Assembly (NCBI GenBank): GCA_963775695.1
Contig: CAVZJU010000001.1
Location: 1-64,000, forward strand
Direction of reading: 5' to 3'
DNA length: 64,000 bases
DNA from: DATBLE01 sp963775695
Lineage (GTDB): Bacteria > Actinomycetota > Thermoleophilia > Gaiellales > Gaiellaceae
Below the pieces are notes generated by a model. That model worked only from the letters and a program-made list of their open reading frames with translations, did no database searches and was not told where the DNA came from. Made by a program: the position numbers and the translations under genes. Below, piece by piece: positions 53,937-61,815 of the stretch (its first letter is position 1; each line of letters opens with the position of its first letter).

Positions 53937-55294
53937 GGATCGGGATCGTCCACGGACGGAAGTACTACCTCCGCAACATCACTTCAGCGCTCGACGCGCT
54001 GGCCGAGCGCGACCACGAACTCGTCTTCGCCATGTCCGAGCGCAAGGCGTTCACCAGGAGGCTCCCCCCTTCGCTCAGAGACCATGCCCGCGTCTCGACG
54101 ACCGTCTACCCCGCCCGTCGGGACGACGGGCTCGAGGGCGGACAGCGGCTGATCCGTGCGCTGCGCGACGCGGCGCGGTACGAGACGCGCGAGTTGCGCG
54201 GCGCCCACGCCAACCGTGCGCGGGCCTATCGCAAGCTCCAGGAGACGCTCGTCCGCGAGGGCTTCTCGCTCGTGGTCGAGGCCCCCGAGCGGGAGCTCGA
54301 CCAGCAGGACCGCGCCGCCTTCGACTCGGTGCTCGCCGCAGTCGACCGGCTGATCCCGCCGAGCGAGCCGATGCTCGCGTTCCTCCGCGCGGAACAGCTC
54401 GACGTCGCGGTCGGAGTCACCCGCGTCAACTTCGGCCACAACGAGGCGGGCCTGGTGCGGGCCGCCCAGGCCGGGGGCATCCCGGTCGGCCTGATCGTCT
54501 GGAGCTGGGACAACCTGTCGAGCAAGGGGCTGCTGCACGAGCCGCCTGATCGCCTCTTCGTCTGGAACGAGCTGCAGGCCCGCGAGGCAGTCGAGCTGCA
54601 CGGTGTCGACCCGGCGATCGTCGAGGTGACGGGCGCGCCGCGTTTCGACGCGTTCTTCGCCCTGCGGCCGTCGGCAAGCCGGGACGAGCTCGTCGCGGCG
54701 GACGGCCTCGACCCCGACCGGCGGACGATCCTCTACCTCGGCTCGTCGGGGTTCGTGACGAAGTCGGAGCCGGACTTCATCGACGAGTGGGTGCGCGCGC
54801 TCCGCGCCTCTGCCGAGCCGGCGCTCAGGGAGGCCAACGTGCTGGTCAGGGCACACCCCGGCGCCTCCGACGAGCCCGCCTGGACGGCGTGGACGCCCGA
54901 GGACGGCACCGTCGCCGCCCCGGTCTCGCACGCGCGGGCGCAGCAGCTGTTCGACCAGCTCTTCGTCGCCGACGCGGTGGTCGCGCTGAACACGAGCGCC
55001 GAGCTCGAGGCGGCGATCGCCGGCCGGCCGGTGCTGACCGTCACGGTCGGCGACCGTGCTCCCGGCCAGCAGGGCACCTCTCACTTCTCGTATCTGCTCG
55101 CGAGCGACGGCGGCTTCGTCGAGACGGCCGGCTCGCTCGACGAGCATCTGCCGCAGCTCCTGCGCGCACTCGAGGAGGATCCGCACGCCGAGGCGCGCAG
55201 CCGGTTCGTCGAGAGCTTCCTGCGGCCGCGCGGGATCGACCGTCCCGCCGGCCCGGAGCTCGCCGACGCGATCGAGCGGCTGGCCCGGGGCTAG
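53933..55294 (+). CDS. WDNL-family glycosyltransferase-like protein
   Basis: 453 residues from GTG 53933 (4-nt overlap). Motifs: IGIVHGRKYYLRNITSALDAL, LIVWSWDNLSSKGLLHEPPDRL, FVWNELQAREAVELHGVD, VTGAPRFDAFFAL, VLVRAHPGASDEPAW (R-A-H-P for R-P-H-P) and VVALNTSAELEAAIAGRPV. Its N-terminus is distinct from the preceding copies, so donor-side motifs are conserved while the acceptor side differs. It ends in a 4-nt overlap with the converging neuC-like gene. Confidence 0.78.
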   Translation: MRIGIVHGRKYYLRNITSALDALAERDHELVFAMSERKAFTRRLPPSLRDHARVSTTVYPARRDDGLEGGQRLIRALRDAARYETRELRGAHANRARAYRKLQETLVREGFSLVVEAPERELDQQDRAAFDSVLAAVDRLIPPSEPMLAFLRAEQLDVAVGVTRVNFGHNEAGLVRAAQAGGIPVGLIVWSWDNLSSKGLLHEPPDRLFVWNELQAREAVELHGVDPAIVEVTGAPRFDAFFALRPSASRDELVAADGLDPDRRTILYLGSSGFVTKSEPDFIDEWVRALRASAEPALREANVLVRAHPGASDEPAWTAWTPEDGTVAAPVSHARAQQLFDQLFVADAVVALNTSAELEAAIAGRPVLTVTVGDRAPGQQGTSHFSYLLASDGGFVETAGSLDEHLPQLLRALEEDPHAEARSRFVESFLRPRGIDRPAGPELADAIERLARG

Positions 55295-56475
55295 GCAGGC
55301 TGCCGGACGTCGAGCAGCAGCTTCTTCTGCACCGACGGCCGCACCTCGGCGAGCTTGTCGGCGATCTTCACGCCCGCGGTGCCGTCGCCGAACAGGTTGC
55401 TCCGCTCGTACGGCCCGTGGGCGAGCTGGTCGCGGATCGCGTCGGCGATCGCGGCGCGGTCGTGCTCCACCTCGAGGAGGTTCGGCCCGCGCTCACGGCC
55501 CTGCTGGCGGGACCCGATCGTCACCGCCGGCGTGCCCAGGAACGAGCCCTCGCGCAGCGCCGCCGACGAGTTGCCGACCATGCACGCGCAGTGCGCCATC
55601 AGCTTCACGAACACCTCCGGCGGCAGGTTGCGGAAGAAGTGGAAGCCGTGCGCACGGCCGAGCTCGCGGAAGGTGCGGATGCCCTTGGCCACGTCCTCCG
55701 AGCCCGCATCCACGTTCGGCCAGAAGACGAGAGCCTGCATCCCCAGCTCCGCGACCGCCTCCAGCGTCGTCGCCACCTGGTCGAAGCCGTGCCCGTACTC
55801 GGTGGTGACCGGGTGCTGCATGACGAGCAGGAACGGCTGCTCGGGGTCGACCGGCGCGCCCGTGCCGCCGAACTGCTCGAGCACGTCGCGCCGCAGGCCG
55901 AGCTCGGTGCGGTGGACGAGGTCGATCGAGGGGCAGCCGACGTTGAACACCCACGCCGGGTCCTCACCCATCGCGACCACCCGCCGAGCGGCGAGCTCGG
56001 TCGCGGGGAAGTGGACGTGCGCGAGCTTCGTCACCGCATGGCGCACGCTCTCGTCGATCGAGCCCGAGACCTCCCCGCCCTGCGTATGCGCGACCGGGAT
56101 GTTCATGTACGAGGCCGCGACCGCGGTCGCGATCGTCTCGAAGCGGTCGGCGACCGTGACCACGACGTCGGGCTGGAGCAGCTCGAACACGGTCGGCAGC
56201 TCGAGCAGGCCGAGCCCGGTCGACTTCGCCATCGTGGCGGGCGTCTCCCCCTCGATGATGAAGCGGATCGTCGCGTCCGGGGCGAAGCCGTCCATGGTCA
56301 GGACCTCGAGCGCGTTGCCGAAGCGCTCCAGCACGAGAGACGCGCCGGCGACCAGCTGGAGCTCGAGGTCGGGGTGGTCGCGCACCGCCTCGAGCGCGGT
56401 CTTGATCCGGGCGTAGTTCGCGCGGCTGGCGACGACGACGCAGACCTTGCGGCGTGCGGTCGTCACCGCGGGCAC
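55291..56475 (-). CDS. neuC: UDP-N-acetylglucosamine 2-epimerase (hydrolysing), NeuC-like
   Basis: 394 residues. The GT-B-like epimerase fold shows KVCVVVASRANYARIKTALEAV at the start, VVVTVADRFETIATAVAASYMNIPVAHTQGGEVSGSIDESVRHAVTKLAH split across the usual catalytic Asp/Glu/His sites, LVMQHPVTTEYG, and VGNSSAALREGSFLGTPAVTIGSRQQGRERGPN. NeuC-type enzymes hydrolyse UDP-GlcNAc to ManNAc and UDP, the first step to sialic acid; close relatives act on other UDP-aminosugars. The first codons lie in a long inverted repeat that pairs with DNA just after the neuB-like stop. Confidence 0.88.
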   Translation of the reverse strand: MPAVTTARRKVCVVVASRANYARIKTALEAVRDHPDLELQLVAGASLVLERFGNALEVLTMDGFAPDATIRFIIEGETPATMAKSTGLGLLELPTVFELLQPDVVVTVADRFETIATAVAASYMNIPVAHTQGGEVSGSIDESVRHAVTKLAHVHFPATELAARRVVAMGEDPAWVFNVGCPSIDLVHRTELGLRRDVLEQFGGTGAPVDPEQPFLLVMQHPVTTEYGHGFDQVATTLEAVAELGMQALVFWPNVDAGSEDVAKGIRTFRELGRAHGFHFFRNLPPEVFVKLMAHCACMVGNSSAALREGSFLGTPAVTIGSRQQGRERGPNLLEVEHDRAAIADAIRDQLAHGPYERSNLFGDGTAGVKIADKLAEVRPSVQKKLLLDVRQPA

Positions 56476-56620
56476 GTTCCTGTCTGGCCGGTGAAAACCG
56501 AGCAGTCCAAGGACGCAGGGAGCCGCCGTACTGGATCAGTACGGCGGCGACTGAGGACGCCGGAATGCGAAGCGTTTGCAGCCGGCCAGGCAGACAACCG
56601 TGCCCGCGGTGACGACCGCC
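56457..56620 (-). promoter_or_regulatory. Long inverted repeat across the neuB-neuC junction
   Basis: The plus strand reads GCGGTCGTCACCGCGGGCAC near 56457 and its inverse GTGCCCGCGGTGACGACCGC near 56600; similarity extends inwards to TGTCTGGCCGG and CCGGCCAGGCAGAC. Between them sits a perfect 12-bp hairpin (GCCGCCGTACTG, loop GAT, CAGTACGGCGGC, 56522-56548). In the neuB-to-neuC transcript the arm includes the neuC-like start codon and first codons, so folding would bury the start. Confidence 0.65.
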
Positions 56621-57642
56621 TAGACAACGTCGGCCTCCTCCAGCTGGTGGTCGCGCTCCAACCGGCGCGCCGCGCGGCGGCCGACGAGCTCCGGCAGGCG
56701 CAGCGCCGGGATTCCGTTTCCGGGCCGCTTGGTGGTCAGCATCTCCGGCTCGAGCACGGCGCCCTCGGGGATCTCGACCCTGGCGACAACGCTCTTCTCG
56801 AAGGTCGCCCTGGCCGGGTCGAGCGCAGGGTCACGCTCCTTCAGGCCATCACCCATCGCTGCCTCCACCTGGCGGATCCCCTCCACCAGCCGCGCCAGCT
56901 CCTCGGGGACGAGCGACGCGTGGTGGTCGGGCCCGTACAGCCGCTTGGAAAGGGTGAAGTGCTTCTCGACGGCGACCGCGCCGAGGGCTACCGCCGCGAT
57001 CGACGTGTAGATGTCCGGCGTGTGGTCAGAGAGGCCGTAGGGAACGCCCAGGCGCTCGCCCATCGCGGTCATCGCCCGCAGGTTGACGAGCTCGGGCGGG
57101 CAGGGGTAGTTCGAGGTGCACTGCATGACCAGGAACTCGGAGCCTGCGTCGCGCAGGAGCGCGGCGGCCCGCTCGACGTCCTCCATCCCCGACATACCGC
57201 TGGACAGGAGGACCGGGCGGCCGGTCGCGGCGATCGCCTCGATCAGCGGCGGGTTGGTGACCTCGCCGGAGGCGATCTTGTACGCCGGGACGCCGACCTC
57301 CTCGAGCAGGCCGACCGCCTCGACGGAGAAGGGCGACGAGAAGAACACGAGCCCGAGCTCCTCCGCGAACGCCTTCAGCCGGAGGTGGTCCTCCTTCGAG
57401 AGCTCCATCCGCTTCGTGAACTCGTAACGGGGCTCGTCGAAGTGCGGCGGGGTCGGCGTCGAGGGGAGCATCTCCGCCTCGGCGATGTGCGTCTGGAACT
57501 TGACCGCGTCCGCGCCCGCCTCGGCGGCGGCCTCGATCAGCCGCTCGGCCTGGCGAATCGAGCCGTCGTGGTTGTTGCCGATCTCGGCGACGACGAAGAC
57601 CCGCGCAGCGAGCTCTCTGCCGGCGATCTGCACGGCGGTCAC
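56620..57642 (-). CDS. neuB: N-acetylneuraminate synthase, NeuB-like
   Basis: 340 residues, start GTG 57642. The TIM-barrel reads FVVAEIGNNHDGSIRQAERLIEAAAEAGADAVKFQTH, FFSSPFSVEAVGLLEEVGVPAYKIASGEV, VLLSSGMSGMEDVERA, LGAVAVEKHFTLSKRLYGPDHHASLVPEEL, all diagnostic of NeuB. The short C-terminal part (SVVARVEIPEGAVLEPEMLTTKRPGNGIP) is the antifreeze-like SAF domain, here slightly reduced. It condenses ManNAc (or a bacillosamine-type relative) with phosphoenolpyruvate to give a nonulosonic acid. A 144-nt structured gap leads to the neuC-like gene. Confidence 0.92.
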   Translation of the reverse strand: MTAVQIAGRELAARVFVVAEIGNNHDGSIRQAERLIEAAAEAGADAVKFQTHIAEAEMLPSTPTPPHFDEPRYEFTKRMELSKEDHLRLKAFAEELGLVFFSSPFSVEAVGLLEEVGVPAYKIASGEVTNPPLIEAIAATGRPVLLSSGMSGMEDVERAAALLRDAGSEFLVMQCTSNYPCPPELVNLRAMTAMGERLGVPYGLSDHTPDIYTSIAAVALGAVAVEKHFTLSKRLYGPDHHASLVPEELARLVEGIRQVEAAMGDGLKERDPALDPARATFEKSVVARVEIPEGAVLEPEMLTTKRPGNGIPALRLPELVGRRAARRLERDHQLEEADVV

Positions 57643-57651
57643 TCTAGATGG

Positions 57652-58359
57652 TCAACCATCCAGCGGCGGCCGTCTCAGGATCCGCCGCAGCCGGCCGCCT
57701 CGCTCCAGGACGTCGTAGCGCTTCTGGAGCTTCCGCAGCTCCTCGCGCGCGATCGCCCGGTCACGCTCCGCGCGGGCGAGGTCGCCGCGCAGCCCCGCCT
57801 CGTCCTTCCACGACCGCGCAGACAGGTGGAATGCGTACTCGGCCTGCTCGCGCTCGGTCGCATAGAAGACGTTCGGCTCGAAGAGCGTGACGCCGTCGAC
57901 GTCGTGCCGGATGCGCTCGAGCAGCAGCGGCCCGGTGCCCTCGCGGTCGACCGGCCCGTACGTCGTGCGCGGCCGCACCTCCGCCATCGCCTTCACGAGC
58001 AGCGGGTGGCCCGGGACGGCGCCGATCACCGCGTTCGAGACCCGGCCGGAGTCGAGCAGGCCGAGGAAGCAGTCGACGCCGTCGAGCAGCGGATCGATCG
58101 GCTGAAGACACTCGAGGTCGGCGTCCAGGTAGACGCCGCCGCGCCGGTGCAGCAGCTCGAGCCGGAGGATGTCCGCGCGCTCGGCCGGCTGGCGGAGCAG
58201 GTTCGCGGCCTCCTTCAGCTCGAGGTCGTCCGGCATGTCCGCCTCCGTCCAGAGCCGGTGCTCCCAGTCCGGGTGGAAGCGGCGCCACGTCTCGCGCTCA
58301 CGTTCGTACGGGAACCCGGCCTCGCCGAGCCAGATCTGGTGGAAGACGCGCGGGATCAA
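57652..58359 (-). CDS. DXD glycosyltransferase (capsular/OCH1-like)
   Basis: 235 residues from TTG 58359 (TTGA overlap with the neuA-like stop). IPRVFHQIWLGEAGFPYER opens it; the sugar-binding DXD region is ADILRLELLHRRGGVYLDADLECLQPID, and AVIGAVPGHPLLVKAMAE and GPLLLERI follow, as in glycosyltransferases with the DXD sugar-binding region. The C-terminal ~50 residues form a charged coiled-coil (LARAERDRAIAREELRKLQK). Being between the neuA- and neuB-like genes, it may transfer the activated nonulosonic acid or the sugar next to it. Confidence 0.8.
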   Translation of the reverse strand: MIPRVFHQIWLGEAGFPYERERETWRRFHPDWEHRLWTEADMPDDLELKEAANLLRQPAERADILRLELLHRRGGVYLDADLECLQPIDPLLDGVDCFLGLLDSGRVSNAVIGAVPGHPLLVKAMAEVRPRTTYGPVDREGTGPLLLERIRHDVDGVTLFEPNVFYATEREQAEYAFHLSARSWKDEAGLRGDLARAERDRAIAREELRKLQKRYDVLERGGRLRRILRRPPLDG

Positions 58360-59030
58360 GACCTGTCCCCGCGTGCCACGAGGAACTCGGCGAAGGCGAA
58401 ATCCTCCGGCGTATCGATGTCGAACGACCGCTCGGGCGGCATCTCGTAGCCGCGCACGTCTTCGGCCTCCAACCCGCGCTCGACGACGTCGCGGCGAAAG
58501 GCATACACCGAGCCGTTCCGCAGCCACAGCCGCTCGAGCTCGTGCGACGGCGTCAGACGGTCGTCCTCGAGGTACGGCAGCAGGCGGTCACCCTCGAGCC
58601 GCTTCATCTTCAGCGGATGGTGGGCGGCATCGGCCGGCGACACGGTCACCACCGACTCGGCGCCGCTCGACTCGAGCAGCGCGACCGCGCCGGCGACGTC
58701 CTCCGGGGCGGTGAACGGCGACGTGCACTGGAGGATCGCCAGCGCATCGAAGGCGCGGAGCTCCCGGAACGCGTGCAGCGCGACGTCGCGCGCCCGGGAG
58801 GTCTCGGTCGAGAGCTCCGGCGGACGGCGGAGGGCGACCACCTCCAGCCCGTCGGCCTCGGCCAGGATCTCGTCGTCGTCGCTCGAGAGCGCAACCGTCT
58901 CGAAGCAGCCGGCTGCGATGGCGGTCTCGAGCGCGCGGCGCACGAGCGTCCGCCCGCCCAGTATCGCGAGGTTCTTGCGCGGCACGCGGGTCGAGCCGCC
59001 GCGCGCCGGGACGAGGCCGAGCGTCCTCAC
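58356..59030 (-). CDS. neuA: CMP-sialic acid synthetase, NeuA-like
   Basis: 224 residues, start GTG 59030. The signature LGLVPARGGSTRVPRKNLAILGGRTLV is followed by VALSSDDDEILAEAD, LAILQCTSPFTAPEDVAGAV, VVTVSPADAAHHPLKM and FDIDTPEDFAFAEFL, the order of cytidylyltransferases that activate nonulosonic acids to CMP-sugars. Residue S-T-R-V-P-R-K-N differs slightly from the common S-K-G-I-P-x-K-N. Its stop overlaps the DXD transferase start and its start overlaps the methyltransferase stop, both by 4 nt. It is an active enzyme by motif; the exact nonulosonic acid is unknown. Confidence 0.9.
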   Translation of the reverse strand: MRTLGLVPARGGSTRVPRKNLAILGGRTLVRRALETAIAAGCFETVALSSDDDEILAEADGLEVVALRRPPELSTETSRARDVALHAFRELRAFDALAILQCTSPFTAPEDVAGAVALLESSGAESVVTVSPADAAHHPLKMKRLEGDRLLPYLEDDRLTPSHELERLWLRNGSVYAFRRDVVERGLEAEDVRGYEMPPERSFDIDTPEDFAFAEFLVARGDRS

Positions 59031-59917
59031 CCGACCCGCAGCTCCTCGATCACCGCCGTGGCGCCGCTGCCGAGCTCGTCCCAGTCGGGCTCCCGCAGCT
59101 CACTCGGCGAGAGCACGAACCCCCAGTGGCCGTCGGCCGAGAGGCGCTCGGCGACCGGCTCGAACCCCGTCAGCCGGAAGGCGGCGATCGCGGTGTCGCG
59201 GGTCAGGTAGTACGGGTGGTCGATCTTGGCCGCGCCCTCGACGGTGCCCTGCTTCCGCGAGGCGATCAGCAGGTCGAGGACGTCGACGAAGGCATGGCCG
59301 TCGTCGGCCGTCATCCGGCGCATCGACTCGAGCGTGGCCTTGACGTCGAGCAGGTGGTCGATCGTCTGGCAGAGCAGGACCAGGTCCCAGCGCCGCCCGC
59401 CCGGGTCGAAATCCTCGGCGAAACCGGCGATCGTCTCCATTCCTGCGGCGGCCGCCACCGCCAGCTCGTCCGGCGCCGGGTCGAGCACCGTCGCCTCCGC
59501 GCCGAAAGCGTCCCGTACCGCGCCGGCGACGATTCCGGTCGAGCCGCCGACGTCGAGGACCGCCGCGGGCGCCGCGGGGAGGTTCACGCGCAGGAACTCG
59601 ACCAGCCCGGCGGCGTAGGCGCGCTGGTCGTCCTGGACCGTCTCGGCGTCGATGCGGCGGCCGTGGAAGGCGCTGACCAGCGGCCTGTAGACGTCTGCAT
59701 AGAACGCGCCGTACTCTGCCGCGGTCAGCCGCGGCGAGAGGAAGCCGAGTCCACAGCGACGGCACATCCAGAGCGAGACCGGATAGCCGTAGCGGTCGCG
59801 CCTCGCCAGCTCGGCGAGGTCGGTCGAGCCGCAGAGGTTGCACGCCTGCACCGGCTCGGTCTCGCGGGCCGCATAGTCGTAGCCGACCTCGGCGATCCGC
59901 TCCACCCGCGCGTTCAT
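59027..59917 (-). CDS. SAM methyltransferase with N-terminal zinc-finger-like segment
   Basis: 296 residues. The N-terminal part has CNLCGS (~26-31) and MCRRCGL (~51-57), a four-Cys metal site common in sugar C-methyltransferases and glycan-linked methyltransferases. VLDVGGSTGIVAGAV is motif I at ~119, LDPAPDELAVA follows, then LVLLCQTIDHLLDVKATLESM and HAFVDVLDL. The Tyr/His acceptor residues of known sugar C-3 methyltransferases are not clear, so O-methylation is equally possible. It is coupled to the NeuA-like gene below and the GT-like gene above. Confidence 0.8.
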   Translation of the reverse strand: MNARVERIAEVGYDYAARETEPVQACNLCGSTDLAELARRDRYGYPVSLWMCRRCGLGFLSPRLTAAEYGAFYADVYRPLVSAFHGRRIDAETVQDDQRAYAAGLVEFLRVNLPAAPAAVLDVGGSTGIVAGAVRDAFGAEATVLDPAPDELAVAAAAGMETIAGFAEDFDPGGRRWDLVLLCQTIDHLLDVKATLESMRRMTADDGHAFVDVLDLLIASRKQGTVEGAAKIDHPYYLTRDTAIAAFRLTGFEPVAERLSADGHWGFVLSPSELREPDWDELGSGATAVIEELRVG

Positions 59918-60816
59918 GCCGTCATCCGAGCCACCAGCGCGTCCCAGCCCCGGGCAGCCGCCGTCTCGACCGCGCGCGCCCGGATGCCGTCGAGCACGTC
60001 CGGCTCCGTCGGGAGACGGTCGCAGCGCTCGATGTCGATCACGTTCTGGAGGTGGACGTACTCGGGCGGCGAGAGCTCGTCGAGGTTGGTGAGCGCGACA
60101 GCGCCGGTCTCCATCGCCGCCGCCACCGACGTGTTGTTCGCGCGCACGCCGCGGTCGAAGAACGCCGCGAAGAAGGTCGACTCCCGCAGCCGGTTGTAGA
60201 CGGCCACGTCCGAGAGGTTGCCGAGGAAATACAGGCTCGGGAACAGCTCGTGCATCTCCTCGAAGACCGCCTGCGCGTCCTCGAGCGTGGTGGTCTCGTG
60301 GTTCGCAGCCGACACGTAGACGGCGTGCGGCGTCCCCAGCGCGTCGAGCAGGTCGCGCAGCCGCCGGAACATGTCGGTGCGGATCTTGTGCGCCATCCCG
60401 AACGAGAAGACCGTGACGGGGGCCGGCTCGAACGGACGCCGGTCGACGATCAGTCCGGGCGCCCAGACCGCCTCCGCCCGGTCGCTGAGCTCACGAACGC
60501 CCTGGTAGATCTCCAGGTTGCCGCAGTGCACGCGCCGGGCGCGCGTGACGAGCTCACGCTCGAGCTCGAGGCCGGAGAGCTCGTGCAGGAACAGCTCGCC
60601 GTCCCAGCCATCGAGGCGGGCAGCCACGGCAGCGCGGGTGGCGAGGTCCAGCTCGCTGACCTTGAACGAGAGCAGCGAGCCCGCCCAGCCCGGTCCGTCG
60701 TCGTCGAGCCCGTGGAGGGGTACCCCGAGCCGCTCGGCGAGGAGCTCGTTGAAGCGCGCGACGCCCGAGCGGAAGCCGCTGCGGTGGTGGGTGACGACGG
60801 CTTGGATCGGGGTCAT
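59914..60816 (-). CDS. Glycosyltransferase-like protein of unknown specificity
   Basis: 300 residues. The first half reads AVVTHHRSGFRSGVARFNELLAERLGVPLHGL, the second has APVTVFSFGMAHKIRTDMFRRLRDLLDAL, YVSAANHETTTLEDAQAVFEEM, LSDVAVYNRLRESTFFAAFFDRGVRANNTSVAAAMETGAVALTNLD, similar to the donor-binding half of GT-B glycosyltransferases (N-N-T-S-x4-M-E-x-G). No exact family comes to mind. It is the first gene of the nonulosonic-acid operon, divergent from the sulfotransferase at 60846 (29 nt apart). A glycosyl or phosphotransfer role is likely but unproven. Confidence 0.6.
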   Translation of the reverse strand: MTPIQAVVTHHRSGFRSGVARFNELLAERLGVPLHGLDDDGPGWAGSLLSFKVSELDLATRAAVAARLDGWDGELFLHELSGLELERELVTRARRVHCGNLEIYQGVRELSDRAEAVWAPGLIVDRRPFEPAPVTVFSFGMAHKIRTDMFRRLRDLLDALGTPHAVYVSAANHETTTLEDAQAVFEEMHELFPSLYFLGNLSDVAVYNRLRESTFFAAFFDRGVRANNTSVAAAMETGAVALTNLDELSPPEYVHLQNVIDIERCDRLPTEPDVLDGIRARAVETAAARGWDALVARMTA

Positions 60817-60845
60817 GGACTGGCCTGATCGTAGACTCCGCGGCC

Positions 60846-61781
60846 GTGACCCACGTTCCTGTGCTGGAGCCGCTGGTGCTGATCTCCCAGGTGCAACGCT
60901 CCGGCGGCACCCTCCTCAGCCAGCTGTTCGACGGGCACCCCGAGGTGCACGCGCATCCGGGCGAGCTGCACATCGGGCCGGGGAAGGCCCACTGGCCTTC
61001 GCTCGACCCGGACGCGACCCCGGAGGCCTGGTTCGACGCCCTCTTCGAGCGGATCACCCTCGAGTTCATGGAGCAGGGCTACTCGAAATCGACGCCCGGA
61101 GCCCGCATGGCCGGGACCTTCGACGTCTTCCCCTTTCGGTTCGACCCCGAGCTGCAGCGGTCGATCTTCCTCGAGCGGGCACGGCCGGGATCGTCGAGCA
61201 GGGAAATCCTCGACGCGTACATGACCTCCTACTTCAACGCCTGGCTCGACAACGCCAATCTCGGCGGCGAGAAGCGCGTGGTAACTGCGTTCTCGGCCCG
61301 ACTCGCGATGAACAAGGACGATCTGGCCGCGTACTTTCGCGACTACCCGGACGGGACGCTGGTGACGATCGTGCGGGAACCGCGGGGCTGGTTCGATTCG
61401 AGCCGCCGCTACCAGCAGCGCCACGAAGACGTCGCCCGCGCCACGGCCGTTTGGAGCCGTTCGACCCGGTCGTCGCTCCGGGCACGGCAACGGTACGGAG
61501 CACAGGTCGTCATCGTCTCCTTCGAGCAGCTCGTTCTCGAGACCGAGCCGCTGATGCGACTCCTCGCACAAAGGCTCGGACTGGCCTTTTCCGACGAGTT
61601 GCTGGTGCCGACGTTCAACGGGCAGCCGATTCGGGCCGACTCCAGCAGGCCCGTCTACCAGTACGGCGTCGTGTCCGATCGAGCGTTAGTGCCGAAGCTC
61701 GACGCCCCGACCGAAGCCGCCATCGTCCGTGTGACCGACGAGTTGTACGCCAAGGCCCAGGCCCTCTTCCTCGAGCCCTGA
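60846..61781 (+). CDS. Sulfotransferase (PAPS-dependent)
   Basis: 311 residues, GTG start at 60846. PAPS loop LVLISQVQRSGGTLLSQLFDG at ~10-30, HPEVHAHPGEL after it, LVTIVREPRGWFDSSRRYQQR as the 3'-phosphate site, and TAFSARLAMNKDDLAAYFRDYPDGT. It is about 40 percent alike in these blocks to the sulfotransferase at 34006, so the two form a pair separate from the pair at 36671/37621. It may sulfate the nonulosonic-acid-containing glycan or its precursor. It converges with the TylF-like gene 34 nt away. Confidence 0.85.
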   Translation: MTHVPVLEPLVLISQVQRSGGTLLSQLFDGHPEVHAHPGELHIGPGKAHWPSLDPDATPEAWFDALFERITLEFMEQGYSKSTPGARMAGTFDVFPFRFDPELQRSIFLERARPGSSSREILDAYMTSYFNAWLDNANLGGEKRVVTAFSARLAMNKDDLAAYFRDYPDGTLVTIVREPRGWFDSSRRYQQRHEDVARATAVWSRSTRSSLRARQRYGAQVVIVSFEQLVLETEPLMRLLAQRLGLAFSDELLVPTFNGQPIRADSSRPVYQYGVVSDRALVPKLDAPTEAAIVRVTDELYAKAQALFLEP

Positions 61782-61815
61782 GCGCCGCAGCCGCCGTCGT
61801 CTCGACTCCGCGCCG

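Noticed and set aside
54787..58449. Very long open frame on the plus strand (1220 codons)
   Set aside because: It runs antisense through the neuC-, neuB- and GT genes, which have clear family motifs; it is an effect of high GC content in the opposite strand.
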